The notes beneath the pieces were generated by a model that searched no databases, was not told the DNA's origin, and was given only the letters and a program-made list of their open reading frames with translations. From assembly GCA_033675265.1 (NCBI GenBank), contig JAUJYZ010000607.1, positions 372,001 through 436,000 on the forward strand: a stretch of DNA of 64,000 bases. The letters are read 5' to 3'. Source of the DNA: Actinostola sp. cb2023. Its lineage: Eukaryota; Cnidaria; Anthozoa; Actiniaria; Actinostolidae. Positions 28,401 to 40,415 of the stretch are shown here, piece after piece (the first letter of the stretch is position 1; every line of letters begins with the position of its first letter). Both the position numbers and the translations under genes were made by a program.

Positions 28401-31400
28401 AACTGGTAGGGCCAAATATCAGAAACACACGATTTCTGCCATACATTTACTGTAATGAAATTGCTGCGCCATGTATTTCTGATGGAACCATCTCTGAATT
28501 CGTTAAATGTCCAGATTTTTTTACGTACAATCCTTGGCTGTCTTCAAAAAATGACATTGGTAAAGATTCTAAGCACCTGGAACAACTAGTAGGGCCAAAA
28601 ATTAGTAAAATCGATTTCTGCCATACATTTACTGTATTCAAATTTGTTACGTTATGCAATTTTTATACAACCTTCTCCAAAGTCGTTGAATGTCCAGACT
28701 TTTTGACGTACATTCCTTGGCTTTTAAGTAAAAAAATAAGATTAGAAAAGATTCCGAGCTGCTACATCATCTAGTAAGGCGAAAAATTAGTTAAATCGAT
28801 TTCCCCCATACATTTACTGTATTCAAATTTGTTACGTTATGCAATTTTTATACAACCTTCACCAAAGTAGTTGGTTGTTCAGATTTTTTGACGTACAATC
28901 CTTGGATTTCTTCCAAAAATGACATTGGTATAGATTCTAAGCAATTGGAACAACTAGTAGGGCCAAAAATCAGAAACACACGATTTCTGCCATACATTTA
29001 CTGTAATGAAATTGCTGCGCCATGTATTTCTGATGGAACCATCTCTGAATTCGTTAAATGTCCAGATTTTTTGACGTACAATCCTTGGCTTTCTTCAAAA
29101 AATGACATTGGTAAAGATTCTAAGCACCTGGAACAACTAGTAGGGCCAATAATTAGAAACACACGATTTCTGCCATACATTTACTGTAATGAAATTGCTG
29201 CGCCATGTATTTCTGATGGAACCATCTCTGAATTCGTTAAATGTCCAGATTTTTTGACGTAGAATCATTTACTTTCTTCCAAAAATAAGATTACAAAAGA
29301 TTCCGAGCTGCTACATCATCTAGTAAGGCGAAAAATTAGTAAAATCGATTTTCTCCCATACATTTACTGTAATGAAATTGCTGCGCCATGTATTTCTGAA
29401 GGAACCATCTCTGAATTCGTTAAATGTCCAGATTTTTTTACGTACAATCCTTGGCTTTCTTCCAAAAATGACATTGGTAAAAATTCTAAGCAATTGGAAC
29501 AACTGGTAGGGCCAAATATCAGAAACACACGATTTTCTGCCATACATTTACTGTAATGAAATTGCTGCGCCATGTATTTCTGATGGAACCATCTCTGAAT
29601 TCGTTAAATGTCCAGATTTTTTTACGTACAATCCTTGGCTTTCTTCAAAAAATGACATTGGTAAAGATTCTAAGCACCTGGAACAACTAGTAGGGCCAAA
29701 AATCAGAAACACACGATTTCTGCCATACATTTACTGTAATGAAATTGCTGCGCCATGTATTTCTGATGGAACATCTCTGAATTCGTTAAATGTCCAGATT
29801 TTTTGACGTACAATCCTTGGCTTTCTTCAAAAAATGACATTGGTTAAAATTCTAAGCAATTGGAACAACTGGTAGGGCCAAAAATCAGAAACACACGATT
29901 TCTGCCATACATTTACTGTAATGAAATTGCTGCGCCATGTATTTCTGATGGAACCATCTCTGAATTCGTTAAATGTCCAGATTTTTTGACGTACAATCCT
30001 TGGATTTCTTCAAAAAATAAGATTAGTAAAGATTTCGAGCTGCTACATCATCTAGTAAGGCGAAAAATTAGTAAAATCGATTTTCTCCCATACATTTACT
30101 GTACGGAAATTGTTGCGCGATGTGTTTTTGATAGAACCATCTCCAAAGTCGTTGATTGTCCAGACTTTGTGACGTACATTCCTTGGCTTTATTTAAAAAA
30201 TAAGATTAGAAAAGATTCCGAGCTGCTACATCATCTAGTAAGGCGAAAAATTAGTTAAATCGATTTCCCCCATACATTTACTGTATTCAAATTTGTTACG
30301 TTATGCAATTTTTATACAACCTTCTCCAAAGTAGTTGGTTGTTAAGATTTTTTGACGTACAATCCTTGGATTTCTTCCAAAAATGACATTGGTAAAAATT
30401 CTAAGCAATTGGAACAACTGGTAGGGCCAAAAATCAGAAACACACGATTTCTGCCATACATTTACTGTAATGAAATTGCTGCGCCATGTATTTCTGATGG
30501 AACCATCTCTGAATTCGTTAAATGTCCAGATTTTTTTACGTACAATCCTTGGCTTTCTTCAAAAAATGACAGTGGTAAAGATTCTAATCACCTGGAACAA
30601 CTAGTAGGGCCAAAAATTAGAAACACACGATTTCTGCCATACATTTACTGTAATGAAATTGCTGCGCCATGTATTTCTGATGGAACCATCTCTGAATTCG
30701 TTAAATGTCCAGATTTTTTGACGTACAATCCTTGGATTTCTTCAATAAATAAGATTAGTAAAGATTTCGAGCTGCTACATCATCTAGTAAGGCGAAAAAT
30801 TAGTAAAATCGATTTTCTCCCATACATTTACTGTAATGAAATTGCTGCGCCATGTATTTCTGGTGGAACCATCTCTGAATTCGTTAAATGTCCAGATTTT
30901 TTGACGTACAATCCTTGGCTTTCTTCAAAAAATGACATTGGTTAAAATTCTAAGCAATTGGAACAACTGGTAGGGCCAAAAATCAGAAACACACGATTTC
31001 TGCCATACATTTACTGTAATGAAATTGCTGCGCCATGTATTTCTGATGGAACCATCTCTGAATTCGTTAAATGTCCAGATTTTTTTTGACGTACAATCCT
31101 TGGATTTCTTCAAAAAATAAGATTAGTAAAGATTTCGAGCTGCTACATCATCTAGTAAGGCGAAAAATTAGTAAAATCGATTTTCTCCCATACATTTACT
31201 GTACGGAAATTGTTGCGCGATGTGTTTTTGATAGAACCATCTCCAAAGTCGTTGATTGTCCAGACTTTGTGACGTACATTCCTTGGCTTTATTTAAAAAA
31301 TAAGATTAGAAAAGATTCCGAGCTGCTACATCATCTAGTAAGGCGAAAAATTAGTTAAATCGATTTCCCCCATACATTTACTGTATTCAAATTTGTTACG

Positions 31401-33814
31401 TTATGCAATTTTTATACAACCTTCTCCAAAGTAGTTGGTTGTTAAGATTTTTTGACGTACAATCCTTGGATTTCTTCCAAAAATGACATTGGTAAAAATT
31501 CTAAGCAATTGGAACAACTGGTAGGGCCAAAAATCAGAAACACACGATTTCTGCCATACATTTACTGTAATGAAATTGCTGCGCCATGTATTTCTGATGG
31601 AACCATCTCTGAATTCGTTAAATGTCCAGATTTTTTGACGTACAATCCTTGGCTTTCTTCAAAAAAAATGACAGTGGTAAAGATTCTAATCACCTGGAAC
31701 AACTAGTAGGGCCAAAAATTAGAAACACACGATTTCTGCCATACATTTACTGTAATGAAATTGCTGCGCCATGTATTTCTGATGGAACCATCTCTGAATT
31801 CGTTAAATGTCCAGATTTTTTGACGTACAATCCTTGGATTTCTTCAATAAATAAGATTAGTAAAGATTTCGAGCTGCTACATCATCTAGTAAGGCGAAAA
31901 ATTAGTAAAATCGATTTTCTCCCATACATTTACTGTAATGAAATTGCTGCGCCATGTATTTCTGGTGGAACCATCTCTGAATTCGTTAAATGTCCAGATT
32001 TTTTGACGTACAATCCTTGGCTTTCTTCAAAAAGTGACATTGGTAAAGATTCTAAGCACCTGGAACAACTAGTACGGCCAAAAATTAGAAACACACGATT
32101 TCTGCCATACATTTACTGTAATGAAATTGCTGCGCCATGTATTTCTGAAGGAACCATCTCTGAATTCGTTAAATGTCCAGATTTTTTTTACGTATAATCC
32201 TTGGCTTTCTTCCAAAAATGACATTGGTAAATATTCTAAGCAATTGGAACAACTGGTAGGGCCAAATATCAGAAACACACGATTTCTGCCATACATTTAC
32301 TGTAATGAAATTGCTGCGCCATGTATTTCTGATGGAACATCTCTGAATTCGTTAAATGTCCAGATTTTTTGACGTACAATCCTTGGCTTTTTTCAAAAAA
32401 TGACATTGGTTAAAATTCTAAGCAATTGGAACAACTGGTAGGGCCAAAAATCAGAAACACACGATTTCTGCCATACATTTACTGTAATGAAATTGCTGCG
32501 CCATGTATTTCTGATGGAACCATCTCTGAATTCGTTAAATGTCCAGATTTTTTGACGTACAATCCTTGGATTTCTTCAAAAAATAAGATTAGTAAAGATT
32601 TCGAGCTGCTACATCATCTAGTAAGGCGAAAAATTAGTAAAATCGATTTTCTCCCATACATTTACTGTACGGAAATTGTTGCGCGATGTGTTTTTGATAG
32701 AACCATCTCCAAAGTCGTTGATTGTCCAGACTTTGTGACGTACATTCCTTGGCTTTATTTAAAAAATAAGATTAGAAAAGATTCCGAGCTGCTACATCAT
32801 CTAGTAAGGCGAAAAATTAGTTAAATCGATTTCCCCCATACATTTACTGTATTCAAATTTGTTACGTTATGCAATTTTTATACAACCTTCTCCAAAGTAG
32901 TTGGTTGTTAAGATTTTTTGACGTACAATCCTTGGATTTCTTCCAAAAATGACATTGGTAAAAATTCTAAGCAATTGGAACAACTGGTAGGGCCAAAAAT
33001 CAGAAACACACGATTTCTGCCATACATTTACTGTAATGAAATTGCTGCGCCATGTATTTCTGATGGAACCATCTCTGAATTCGTTAAATGTCTAGATTTT
33101 TTAACGTACAATCCTTGGCTTTCTTCCAAAAATGACATTGGTAAAGATTCTAAGCACCTGGAACAACTAGTACGGCCAAAAATTAGAAACACACGATTTC
33201 TGCCATACATTTACTGTAATGAAATTGCGGCGCCATGTATTTTTGTTAGAACCATCTCCAAAGTCGTTGATTATCCAGATTTTTTGACGTAGAATCATTT
33301 ACTTTCTTCCAAAAATAAGATTAGAAAAGATTCCGAGCTGCTACATCATCTAATAAGGCGAAAAATTAGTAAAATCGATTTCCCCCATACATTTACTGTA
33401 TTCAAATTTGTTACGTTATGCAATTTTTATACAACCTTCTCCAAAGACGTACAATACTTGGCTTTCTTCCAAAAATGACATTGGTAAAAATTCTAAGCAA
33501 TTGGAACAACTGGTAGGGCCAAAAATCAGAAACACACGATTTCTGCCATACATTTACTGTAATGAAATTGCTGCACCATGTATTTCTGATGGAACCAACT
33601 CTGAATTCGTTAAATGTCCAGATTTTTTTACGTAAAATCCTTGGCTTTCTTCAAAAAATGACATTGGTAAAGATTCTAAGCACCTGGAACAACTAGTACG
33701 GCCAAAAATTAGAAACACACGATTTCTGCCATACAGTTTACTGTAATGAAATTGCTGCGCCATGTATTTCTGATGGCACCATCTCTGAATTCGTTAAATG
33801 TCCAGATTTTTTAA

Positions 33815-34838
33815 GTACAATCCTTGGCTTTCTTCAAAAACTGACATTGGGAAAGATTCTGAGCAAGTGCAACCTCTAATAAGGCGAAAAATTAGGAAAG
33901 ACGATGTTCTGCAATACATTTAATGCATTGAAATTGCTACGTCATGTATTTTGATACAACCATCTCGAAATTCGTAAATTGTCCAGATTTTTTTACGTAC
34001 AATCCTTGGCTTTCTTCAAAAACTGACATTGGAAAAGATTCTGAGCAAGTGCAACCTCTAATAAGGCGAAAAATTAGAAAAGCCGATTTTCTGCCATACA
34101 TTTACTGCATTGAAGTTGCTACGTCATGTATTTTGATACAACCATCTCGAAATTCGTAAATTGTCTATATTTTTTTATGTACAATCCTTGGCTTTCTCCA
34201 AAAACTGACATTGTAAAAGATTCTGAGCAAGTGCAACCTCTAATAAGGCGAAAAATTAGGAAAGACGATGTTCTGCAATACATTTACTGCATTGAAATTG
34301 CTACGTCATGTATTTTGATACAACCATCTCGAAATTCGTAAATTGTCTATATTTTTTTATGTACAATCCTTGGCTTTCTCCAAAAAATGACATTGTAAAA
34401 GATTCTGAGCAAGTGCAACCTCTAGTAAGGCGAAAAATTAGGAAAGACGATGTTCTGCAATACATTTACTGCATTGAAATTGCTACGTCATGTATTTTGA
34501 TACAACCATCTCGAAATTCGTAAATTGTCTATATTTTTTTATGTACAATCCTTGGCTTTCTCCAAAAAATGACATGGTAAAAGATTCTGAGCAAGTGCAA
34601 CCTCTAGTAAGGCGAAAAATTAGGAAAGACGATGTTCTGCAATACATTTACTGCATTGAAATTGCTACGTCATGTATTTTGATACAACCATCTCGAAATT
34701 CGTAAATTGTCTATATTTTTTTACGTACAATCCTTGGATTTCTCCAAAAACTGACATTGTAAAAGATTCTGAGCAAGTGCAACCTCTAATAAGGCGAAAA
34801 ATTAGGAAAGACGATGTTCTGCAATACATATCATTTAC
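33815..34838. repeat. right edge of satellite: type A monomers with a 182-bp period
   Basis: The last five to six monomers again carry GAGCAAGTGCAACCTC, as at the left edge. They share TGTATTTTGATACAACC, one T shorter than the left copies, so the period is 182 (equivalent points at 34126, 34308, 34490 and 34672). The frame therefore shifts every unit. The last unit breaks down at about 34838 in CAATACATATCATTTACTG. Confidence 0.85.
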
Positions 34839-35445
34839 TGAGAATGGTGCTTTAACCTGGTGATGAAATATGGTATGTAGAAACTGTAACAATAAAGGAT
34901 AAACAAAGAACAGCATTCTTAGCTTAATTTTATTGATTGTTATTTTTATGATAAAATTCCTACTAACTAATGGTGGTTATCTTGAGTTGTACTGGCGTCC
35001 AAGCACGCGTTATGAGAACCCGATGAGGCCTGGGGCTAAATAAACTCGTCCACTGCCGTTTAATGTTGTTCGTGTTGCCATGGTAACATCGAGTACAAAA
35101 AGAGTGAGTTTTTAATAATTTCTCTTGCATTTGCAATCAGTGTGAGCGCCTTCATCTCGTGCCACCATCGCCAGACCCACAGTATTTACTAATTATTTGG
35201 GAAATCCTTTGTGTTGTTGCTGTTTATTCCCCCTCTCTCGACCATGATCCTTTGCGATTAAACAATAGCCTGTTTTGATTTGACAACATAATATCGGGCA
35301 ATTGCAATTGGCCAATAAATCGCTTTAGAATCGTGTAAAAGAAGACAGTGCACGTGTGTCTGTTTTTTGTCCTTTGTCCTAAACAAGGTCATAAAATAGA
35401 GGGTGTAGTCCTAGACAGGGTAGGTAATTTTTTTTTTTTTTTTGT

Positions 35446-35540
35446 CCTAAACAGGATTAGGGTTTCAAACCCTCAGCGGCACCCCTATGCCCAAAACATG
35501 GGTCAAGTACCCCCCTCTCCCTTCCCCCCCGGGCTCCAGA
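35446..35540. repeat. dispersed repeat copy 1 (AGGGTTTC...GGCACCCCTATGCC)
   Basis: The block with AGGGTTTCAAACCC, GGCACCCCTATGCC and a C-rich tail resembles the block at 40195-40285 (AGGGTTTCGACATCC, GGCACACCCCTATCC, then a run of C). This is two copies of one interspersed family; class unknown. Confidence 0.55.
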
Positions 35541-35591
35541 CAAAAAGGCGCGAGTGGAATACAAAATGGCCGACCATGGCTTAATAGCCTC

Positions 35592-35875
35592 GTTTTCGTG
35601 ATCCGCTCCAACCTACGTACCGCGCACCCGCCATATTTTATGTATTTGTGTTCTGCTAACATGGATCCATAATTTTTCAAAAATATACCTTCTCGAGGGG
35701 AGACTGGGGCGAGGTCCGTAGAAATTGCCTTTGTACTCGGGCTACCTACTGACGACCTTAAACTGCTACGTTTTTAGGGGTTTAGCTAAGGTTAAAACAT
35801 TAGGAAGTTTAATTTAATTTAAGATTATCAGTATTCTAAAAAAGATTCAAACTCCATGGAGTGGATCACGAAAAC
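35592..35875. mobile_element. MITE-like element with 19-bp terminal inverted repeats
   Basis: GTTTTCGTGATCCGCTCCA at 35592-35610 is matched in reverse complement by 35857-35875 with a single mismatch. The 284-bp interval has no coding capacity. No convincing target-site duplication was found. Confidence 0.5.
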
Positions 35876-36195
35876 CTGCTTGATTCTTTGCGAATATGGT
35901 AAAATTTGTGAGATAAATAAAAACACCTATACATATTATCAACAATGAAACTATGAAGGTAATTACAATAACTTCATTATCGAGCCATTATTGATAGATA
36001 GATAGATATATTTGTGTATACATTTTTTGTGTATCTTCGGAAGGTAGTCGTAACCGACAACTAAAGATCGGGTAGTGCGACGGACGACTTGTCACAGATT
36101 CTTTACCACCAGCCGTGATGACCTCAAACTTACCTGCGTTCTAAACAACATCAAGTACACTTATAAGTAACACAGACTGTATCCAAAGTGAAGTC

Positions 36196-39100
36196 ATGAG
36201 TATTCTTATTATCGAAGCGATTCGATCAGGAAGCGTTGTGGAAGTACTGCATTTACTGAAAAAACCTGTGAGTTTAACGTTCTTAGCGGAAGTTAGTTCC
36301 CAAAATTAGTTATAGATGAGATGGCATATATATCTATATATAGGGTGTGACATTCTGAGTAGTTAACAAACTAAAGCCATGTCCTCGTTAGCAAAGCACA
36401 AGCAACATACGCAGACTCAGGACACCATTTATGCAATCGGTGTGAGAAAAGACAAGCACCGTAATGAGCAATGCATTGTCGCTTAAAGGTTGCTGTATAC
36501 ACATCTCTCGCTCTCTCTCTTTCAAAACAGCAATGTCATGAATGTACAATTGATTTATTTCATTCCATTTCTAGTGCATCATATGTACATGTTGTTGTTA
36601 ACTCTCTTCGTCTAAGCAACTAACTCAGAGACTCATGATCAGAGTAAATTCAAGATTGCAAGTCATCGAGATCTTATTCGTATATACTTGGGCTACAAAA
36701 GTTATGCAAAGTTAAATCAATTATTAATAAAAGAACTTATTTTAATTTTTCTAAACGTGATATGCATCTAATACTGATTGATATTGTATCTTTTTCATGC
36801 TTTCTAACATGCAAAACCTAAAATCCTTATTTGAATCTTTGTTTATAATTCTTCGCAATTTTCATCCGCTTGAAAATAAATAATACTCGCATTCTTCTCT
36901 GCTTCCTATAGGGTCAGTATGTAAACGTTCCAGTTGGGAAACGTGGACGTTCACCTCTACACATCGCGATCCAAGAAAATAAAAAACGAATTGCCGAGGC
37001 TTTGGTGTCTCAAATGATGGCCGATCTCGACGTAAGTGTTATAATCCACAAAGATTTCTTACAAGTATTGAATGCGTTGCAATTGTTGTTCTATTGTATT
37101 GTGAAAGTAAAAAACAAACAATGAGTTTGTTTATCTGAAGAGTGATAAGAGATAGGCATGCACTAAATAGGTACCGATATTTAGACCTATACTTTACAAT
37201 TCCAACTATTGTTGCTTTATTCACGCTTGGTTCGCGTTTCAAACCATTCACTGAATCAGTTCACTGACCAAAGCACTTACAGTCTCAATTAAATTCTGTT
37301 TGAAAGCGTGTTTATTTAATTTACACCATCAACTATTCCATTGATATAGATCTATAAAAGAGAGTATTTTTTCTAGCTATAAAGTTTGTTTACAGTTCAT
37401 TCAAGTTTTAGTTGTCGTCTGACAATCAGCATTCAAAACTCTATGAAGCGTGCACCGTTAAGCTTGGTAGTCATCAAATGTTTTGTGTGAGAAAATTAAA
37501 TCATTGAGCAATTCACAGAGGAGTCCAAGTTAATTAAGTATTTCAGGATTAATTTGATATGACTGGATGAGAATCATATCCGTAGAACGGTTAGCCTGAT
37601 TATCAGACGGCACGGGTCAGCGGTTGACCCGTGCCGTCTGATAATCAGGCTATAGAACGGTGACGTAGACATAGCAGCAGCAGCACGTTCAACGTCTGCT
37701 TCCAAGATACGTATTTATTTCAATATATTTTCATTCAAGGTGACAGACAATGACGAATACACCCCTCTGATGATTGCCATAGATGATGATAATTCAGATC
37801 TAGTGAGATGGTTGATTGACAAGGTATGCTGCAAGTGCTATAACCCCGTACCAACCCACCAACCCATCGAACCACCAACCCACCACCAACCCACCACCAA
37901 CCCACCACCAACCCACCACCAACCCACCACCAACCCACCACCAACCCACCACCAACCCACCACCAACCCACCACCAACCCACCACCAACCCACCACCAAC
38001 CCACCACCAACCCACCACCAACCCACCACCAACCCACCACCAACACCACCACCCACCACCAACCCACCACCAACCCACCACCAACCCACCACCAACCCAC
38101 CACCAACCCACCACCAACCCACCCACCCACCACCAACCACCACCAACCCACCACCAACCCACCACCAACCCACCACCACCCACCACCAACCCCACCACCA
38201 ACCCACCACCACCCACCAACCCACCACCAACCCACCACCAACCCACCACCAACCCACCACCAACCCACCACCAACCCACCACCAACCACCACCAACCCAC
38301 CCACCACCAACCACCACCAACCCACCACCAACCCACCACCAACCCACCACCAACCCACCAACCCCACCATGCAACCCACCAACCAACTCACCAACTCACC
38401 AACCCACCAACTCACCAACCCATTAATCAGGCAGCCCACCAACCAACCAACCAACCAACCAACCCACCAACCAACCATGCAACCCACCAACCAACTCACC
38501 AACCCACCAACTCACCAACCCATTAATCAGGCAGCCCACCAACCAACCAACCAACCAACCAACCCACCAACCAACCATGCAACCCACCAACCAACTCACC
38601 AACCCACCAAACAAACCCATTAATCAGGCAGCCCACCAACCAACCAACCAACCGACCCACCAACCAACCAACTCACCAGCACATCAACCCACTAATCAAC
38701 CACCAACCCACCAACTCACCAGCACACATCAACCCACTAATCAACCACCAACCAACCACCAACTACCAACTCACCAGCACATCAACCCACTAATCAACCA
38801 CCAACCAACCACCAACTACCAACTCACCAACCCACCAACTCACCAGCACATCAACCCACTAATCAACCACCAACTACCAACTCACCAACCCACCAACTCA
38901 CCAGCACATCAATCCACTAATCAACGTTAACCACCAACCCACCAACTCACCATCCTATTAATGAATCCACCAACCTACCAAGCGACCCGACCCATAGTGA
39001 ATGTGCGACCAACATATTATTACATCATTTAGGGTGCTGAAACAAAGGGTAAATACCCGGACGGGAAGACGTACGAAGAAAGTAGTAAGAATGATGAAAT

Positions 39101-40415
39101 CCTTGGATTGCTGCGTGCAGCTAAGGTAACTCGCATGCTTCTCTTCGTCCTCATTCTCATCCTCTAAAAGCCTTTTAATAAATCCCACAATGCATGATTT
39201 TCCGCGCTTGACGTCAAACTTATTCTTTTGAATTCTATTCAGTGTGAACTAATATTCTCAAATTCATTAATAATTCATGACATTTTTAGTCAATCAGGGA
39301 ACTTTATTTCGTCACGTGCATGAGCCTTGAAACCCGGTGAAACGCTTGTGATCAAACTCCCATGTGTTTGATCACATTTCCAACCCTAGTTACCCTGCGA
39401 GCAGAGGTTTTTTTTGCTCGCAGGGTAACCCTAGTGATCGAGATTTCTTAATCTAAATATTCATGACTCACAGAGTATTTATTTATTTATTTTATATCAG
39501 TATTCCCAATCCTTACAATTTATCGAAATGCTTCCATTAGACTTAGAAATTGTCCATCACGTCAACCTTTTTATGAAGAAAAAGCTATTTGATAAATATA
39601 CATATCGGGGATCAAACCCAAGACCTTTGGCTTACCTACAACACACTTTACACTGTATACTACTGAGTTAACTGATGAATATTGGTGGACAAAAAAATAT
39701 ATTTATACTCTCACAATTGGTTTGAAACAATAAGCGCCTAATAAGAAAATATCAAAAACAAAAGGTCTAATTGTTATATCATTCTTTTGAGAAGCCATTT
39801 CAAAAACTCGTGCTTCGTGTTTGATCAGGGGATTCCAAACTGCTTCATCTGTATCTCGGTGTTATAGAACCCCTGATCAAACACTCGCACTCGTTGTTGA
39901 AATTCTACATCGGTGTCGGAATCGGAAGCAGCAGGGCGACGGAATCGGAATCGGAAGGATCAGAAGGTTTTCTTTTTCTTACGATTCAAACGATGCTTGC
40001 GTTGTTTTGATTCACACTAGATCGTAAACTTCTTGCGATTACGATTGCGATTCCAACGCTTACGCAAGTGTGAACCAGCCTTAATTACACGATGCAACAT
40101 TGCGCACAAATATTGCATACCTTTGCCATTTTTGTGTCGGCCTCGCAACAAATTAATTGCAGCCGGTGGACACCCCCGAATTTTTCAATTCTTCATCCTT
40201 AAATAGGGTCAGGGTTTCGACATCCCGGGGGCACACCCCTATCCTAAATTTCCGGGAGTTCCCCCCCCCCCCCCTGGTGGACACACTGAAATCAGCCGAG
40301 TGCCTTCACTGATATCATTGTGCAGCGTGAGTCTGTACCTTCATATTACACTACGTCCACTACATTCCAGCTAGATTATTATTGATGATACTTTTCTGTT
40401 TGTTTGCAGAATTAG
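36196..40415 (+). CDS. gene B: 124-residue ankyrin-repeat protein, five exons
   Basis: Exons are 36196-36267 (24 codons, from ATG), 36912-37031 (40), 37740-37823 (28), 39033-39125 (31) and 40410-40415 (AAT plus TAG stop). All introns are GT-AG and phase 0, and the frame is open throughout. The product starts [20 protein letters not shown], a capping helix pair. Two ankyrin repeats follow, [20 protein letters not shown] and [20 protein letters not shown], then a third degenerate unit [12 protein letters not shown] ending in [13 protein letters not shown] helices. Ankyrin stacks bind other proteins; the target is unknown. The absence of a signal peptide implies a cytosolic or nuclear protein. 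The intron positions between repeats match gene A, so the two are tandem duplicates. The last exon is only two codons, so the true 3' end could differ (see 42840-42905). Confidence 0.82.
37592..37652. mobile_element. 61-bp perfect palindromic element with 9-bp target-site duplication
   Basis: Arms 37592-37619 and 37625-37652 are exact reverse complements (28 bp) around the 5-base loop GCGGT. The element begins TAGCCTGATTATCAG and ends CTGATAATCAGGCTA. It is flanked on both sides by TAGAACGGT (37583-37591 and 37653-37661), a perfect 9-bp direct repeat. This is the footprint of a minimal cut-and-paste or foldback insertion. It lies in gene B intron 2, about 90 bases before exon 3. Confidence 0.8.
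37850..38990. repeat. CCACCAACC-type minisatellite in gene B intron 3
   Basis: The left half is a nearly pure ACCCACCACCA array (11-bp basic unit). From about 38345 it becomes looser CCAACCAACTCACC, with larger duplicated blocks around CATTAATCAGGCAGCCCACC (38420, 38520 and 38617). The complement is extremely G-rich (GGTGGTGGGTT). The Pro/Thr/His and Gly/Trp/Val frames on both strands are artefacts of the repeat. Confidence 0.95.
39382..39435. mobile_element. short hairpin element flanked by AACCCTAGT
   Basis: GTTACCCTGCGAGCA (39389-39403) is the exact reverse complement of 39415-39429, around a T-rich loop. AACCCTAGT occurs on both sides (39382-39390 and 39427-39435), partly overlapping the arms. 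The half motif TGCTCGCAGGGTA recurs at 41634-41646, so this is a dispersed family. Confidence 0.5.
39817..39884. mobile_element. inverted repeat GTGTTTGATCAGGGG
   Basis: 39817-39831 and 39870-39884 are exact 15-bp reverse complements separated by 38 bases. A smaller related hairpin with TGATCAAAC arms lies near 39349-39377. Possible foldback or MITE remnant in the last intron of gene B. Confidence 0.4.
40195..40285. repeat. dispersed repeat copy 2 (AGGGTTTC...GGCACACCCCTATCC)
   Basis: Related to 35446-35540 and ends in a 14-base C run. It lies in the last intron of gene B. Confidence 0.5.

Larger units (their letters stand above)
1330..34838. repeat. satellite array, about 183-bp monomer, about 180 copies
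   Basis: A head-to-tail array fills 33.5 kb between genes A and B. The monomer is read most easily from TACAATCCTTGG to CCAGATTTTTTGACG. Period 183 is seen directly as identical frames starting every 183 bases, for example at 8433, 8616, 8799, 8982, 9165 and 9348. Three monomer types occur. Type A has GAGCAAGTGCAACC and lies at the edges. Type B has AAGCACCTGGAACAAC plus a GAATTC site and makes up the bulk. Type C has GAGCTGCTACATCATC and is interspersed, often followed by a CAAATTTGTTACGTTATGC variant. Because 183 is a multiple of 3 and type B lacks stops in one + frame, open frames of up to 429 codons arise (8323-9612). They are broken by TAG variants (GACGTAGAATC) and by poly-T length changes. 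I see no start context, splice pattern or known domain. An interstitial satellite is the best call. Confidence 0.95.
34839..36195. other. intergenic region between satellite and gene B
   Basis: No coding exon was recognised. It holds a poly-T tract near 35428-35443, a dispersed repeat (35446-35540), a terminal-inverted-repeat element (35592-35875) and a short GATA run near 35993-36008. TTATAAG at about 36158 is a possible TATA-like motif upstream of gene B, but it is too isolated to call a promoter. Confidence 0.6.

Noticed and set aside
1330..34838. CRISPR-like direct repeat array
   Set aside because: Monomers are contiguous with no unique spacers, the unit is far too long, and the DNA is clearly eukaryotic.
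37735..38502. Gly/Trp/Val-rich and Pro/Thr/His-rich proteins over the CCACCAACC array
   Set aside because: All frames on both strands are open because of the simple repeat; the array lies between real exons with good splice sites.
39896..40085. Possible MITE end (AAGTGTGAACCAGCCTTAA) after a GGAATCGGAA-rich stretch
   Set aside because: The right end looks like a common transposon terminus, but no matching left end was found.
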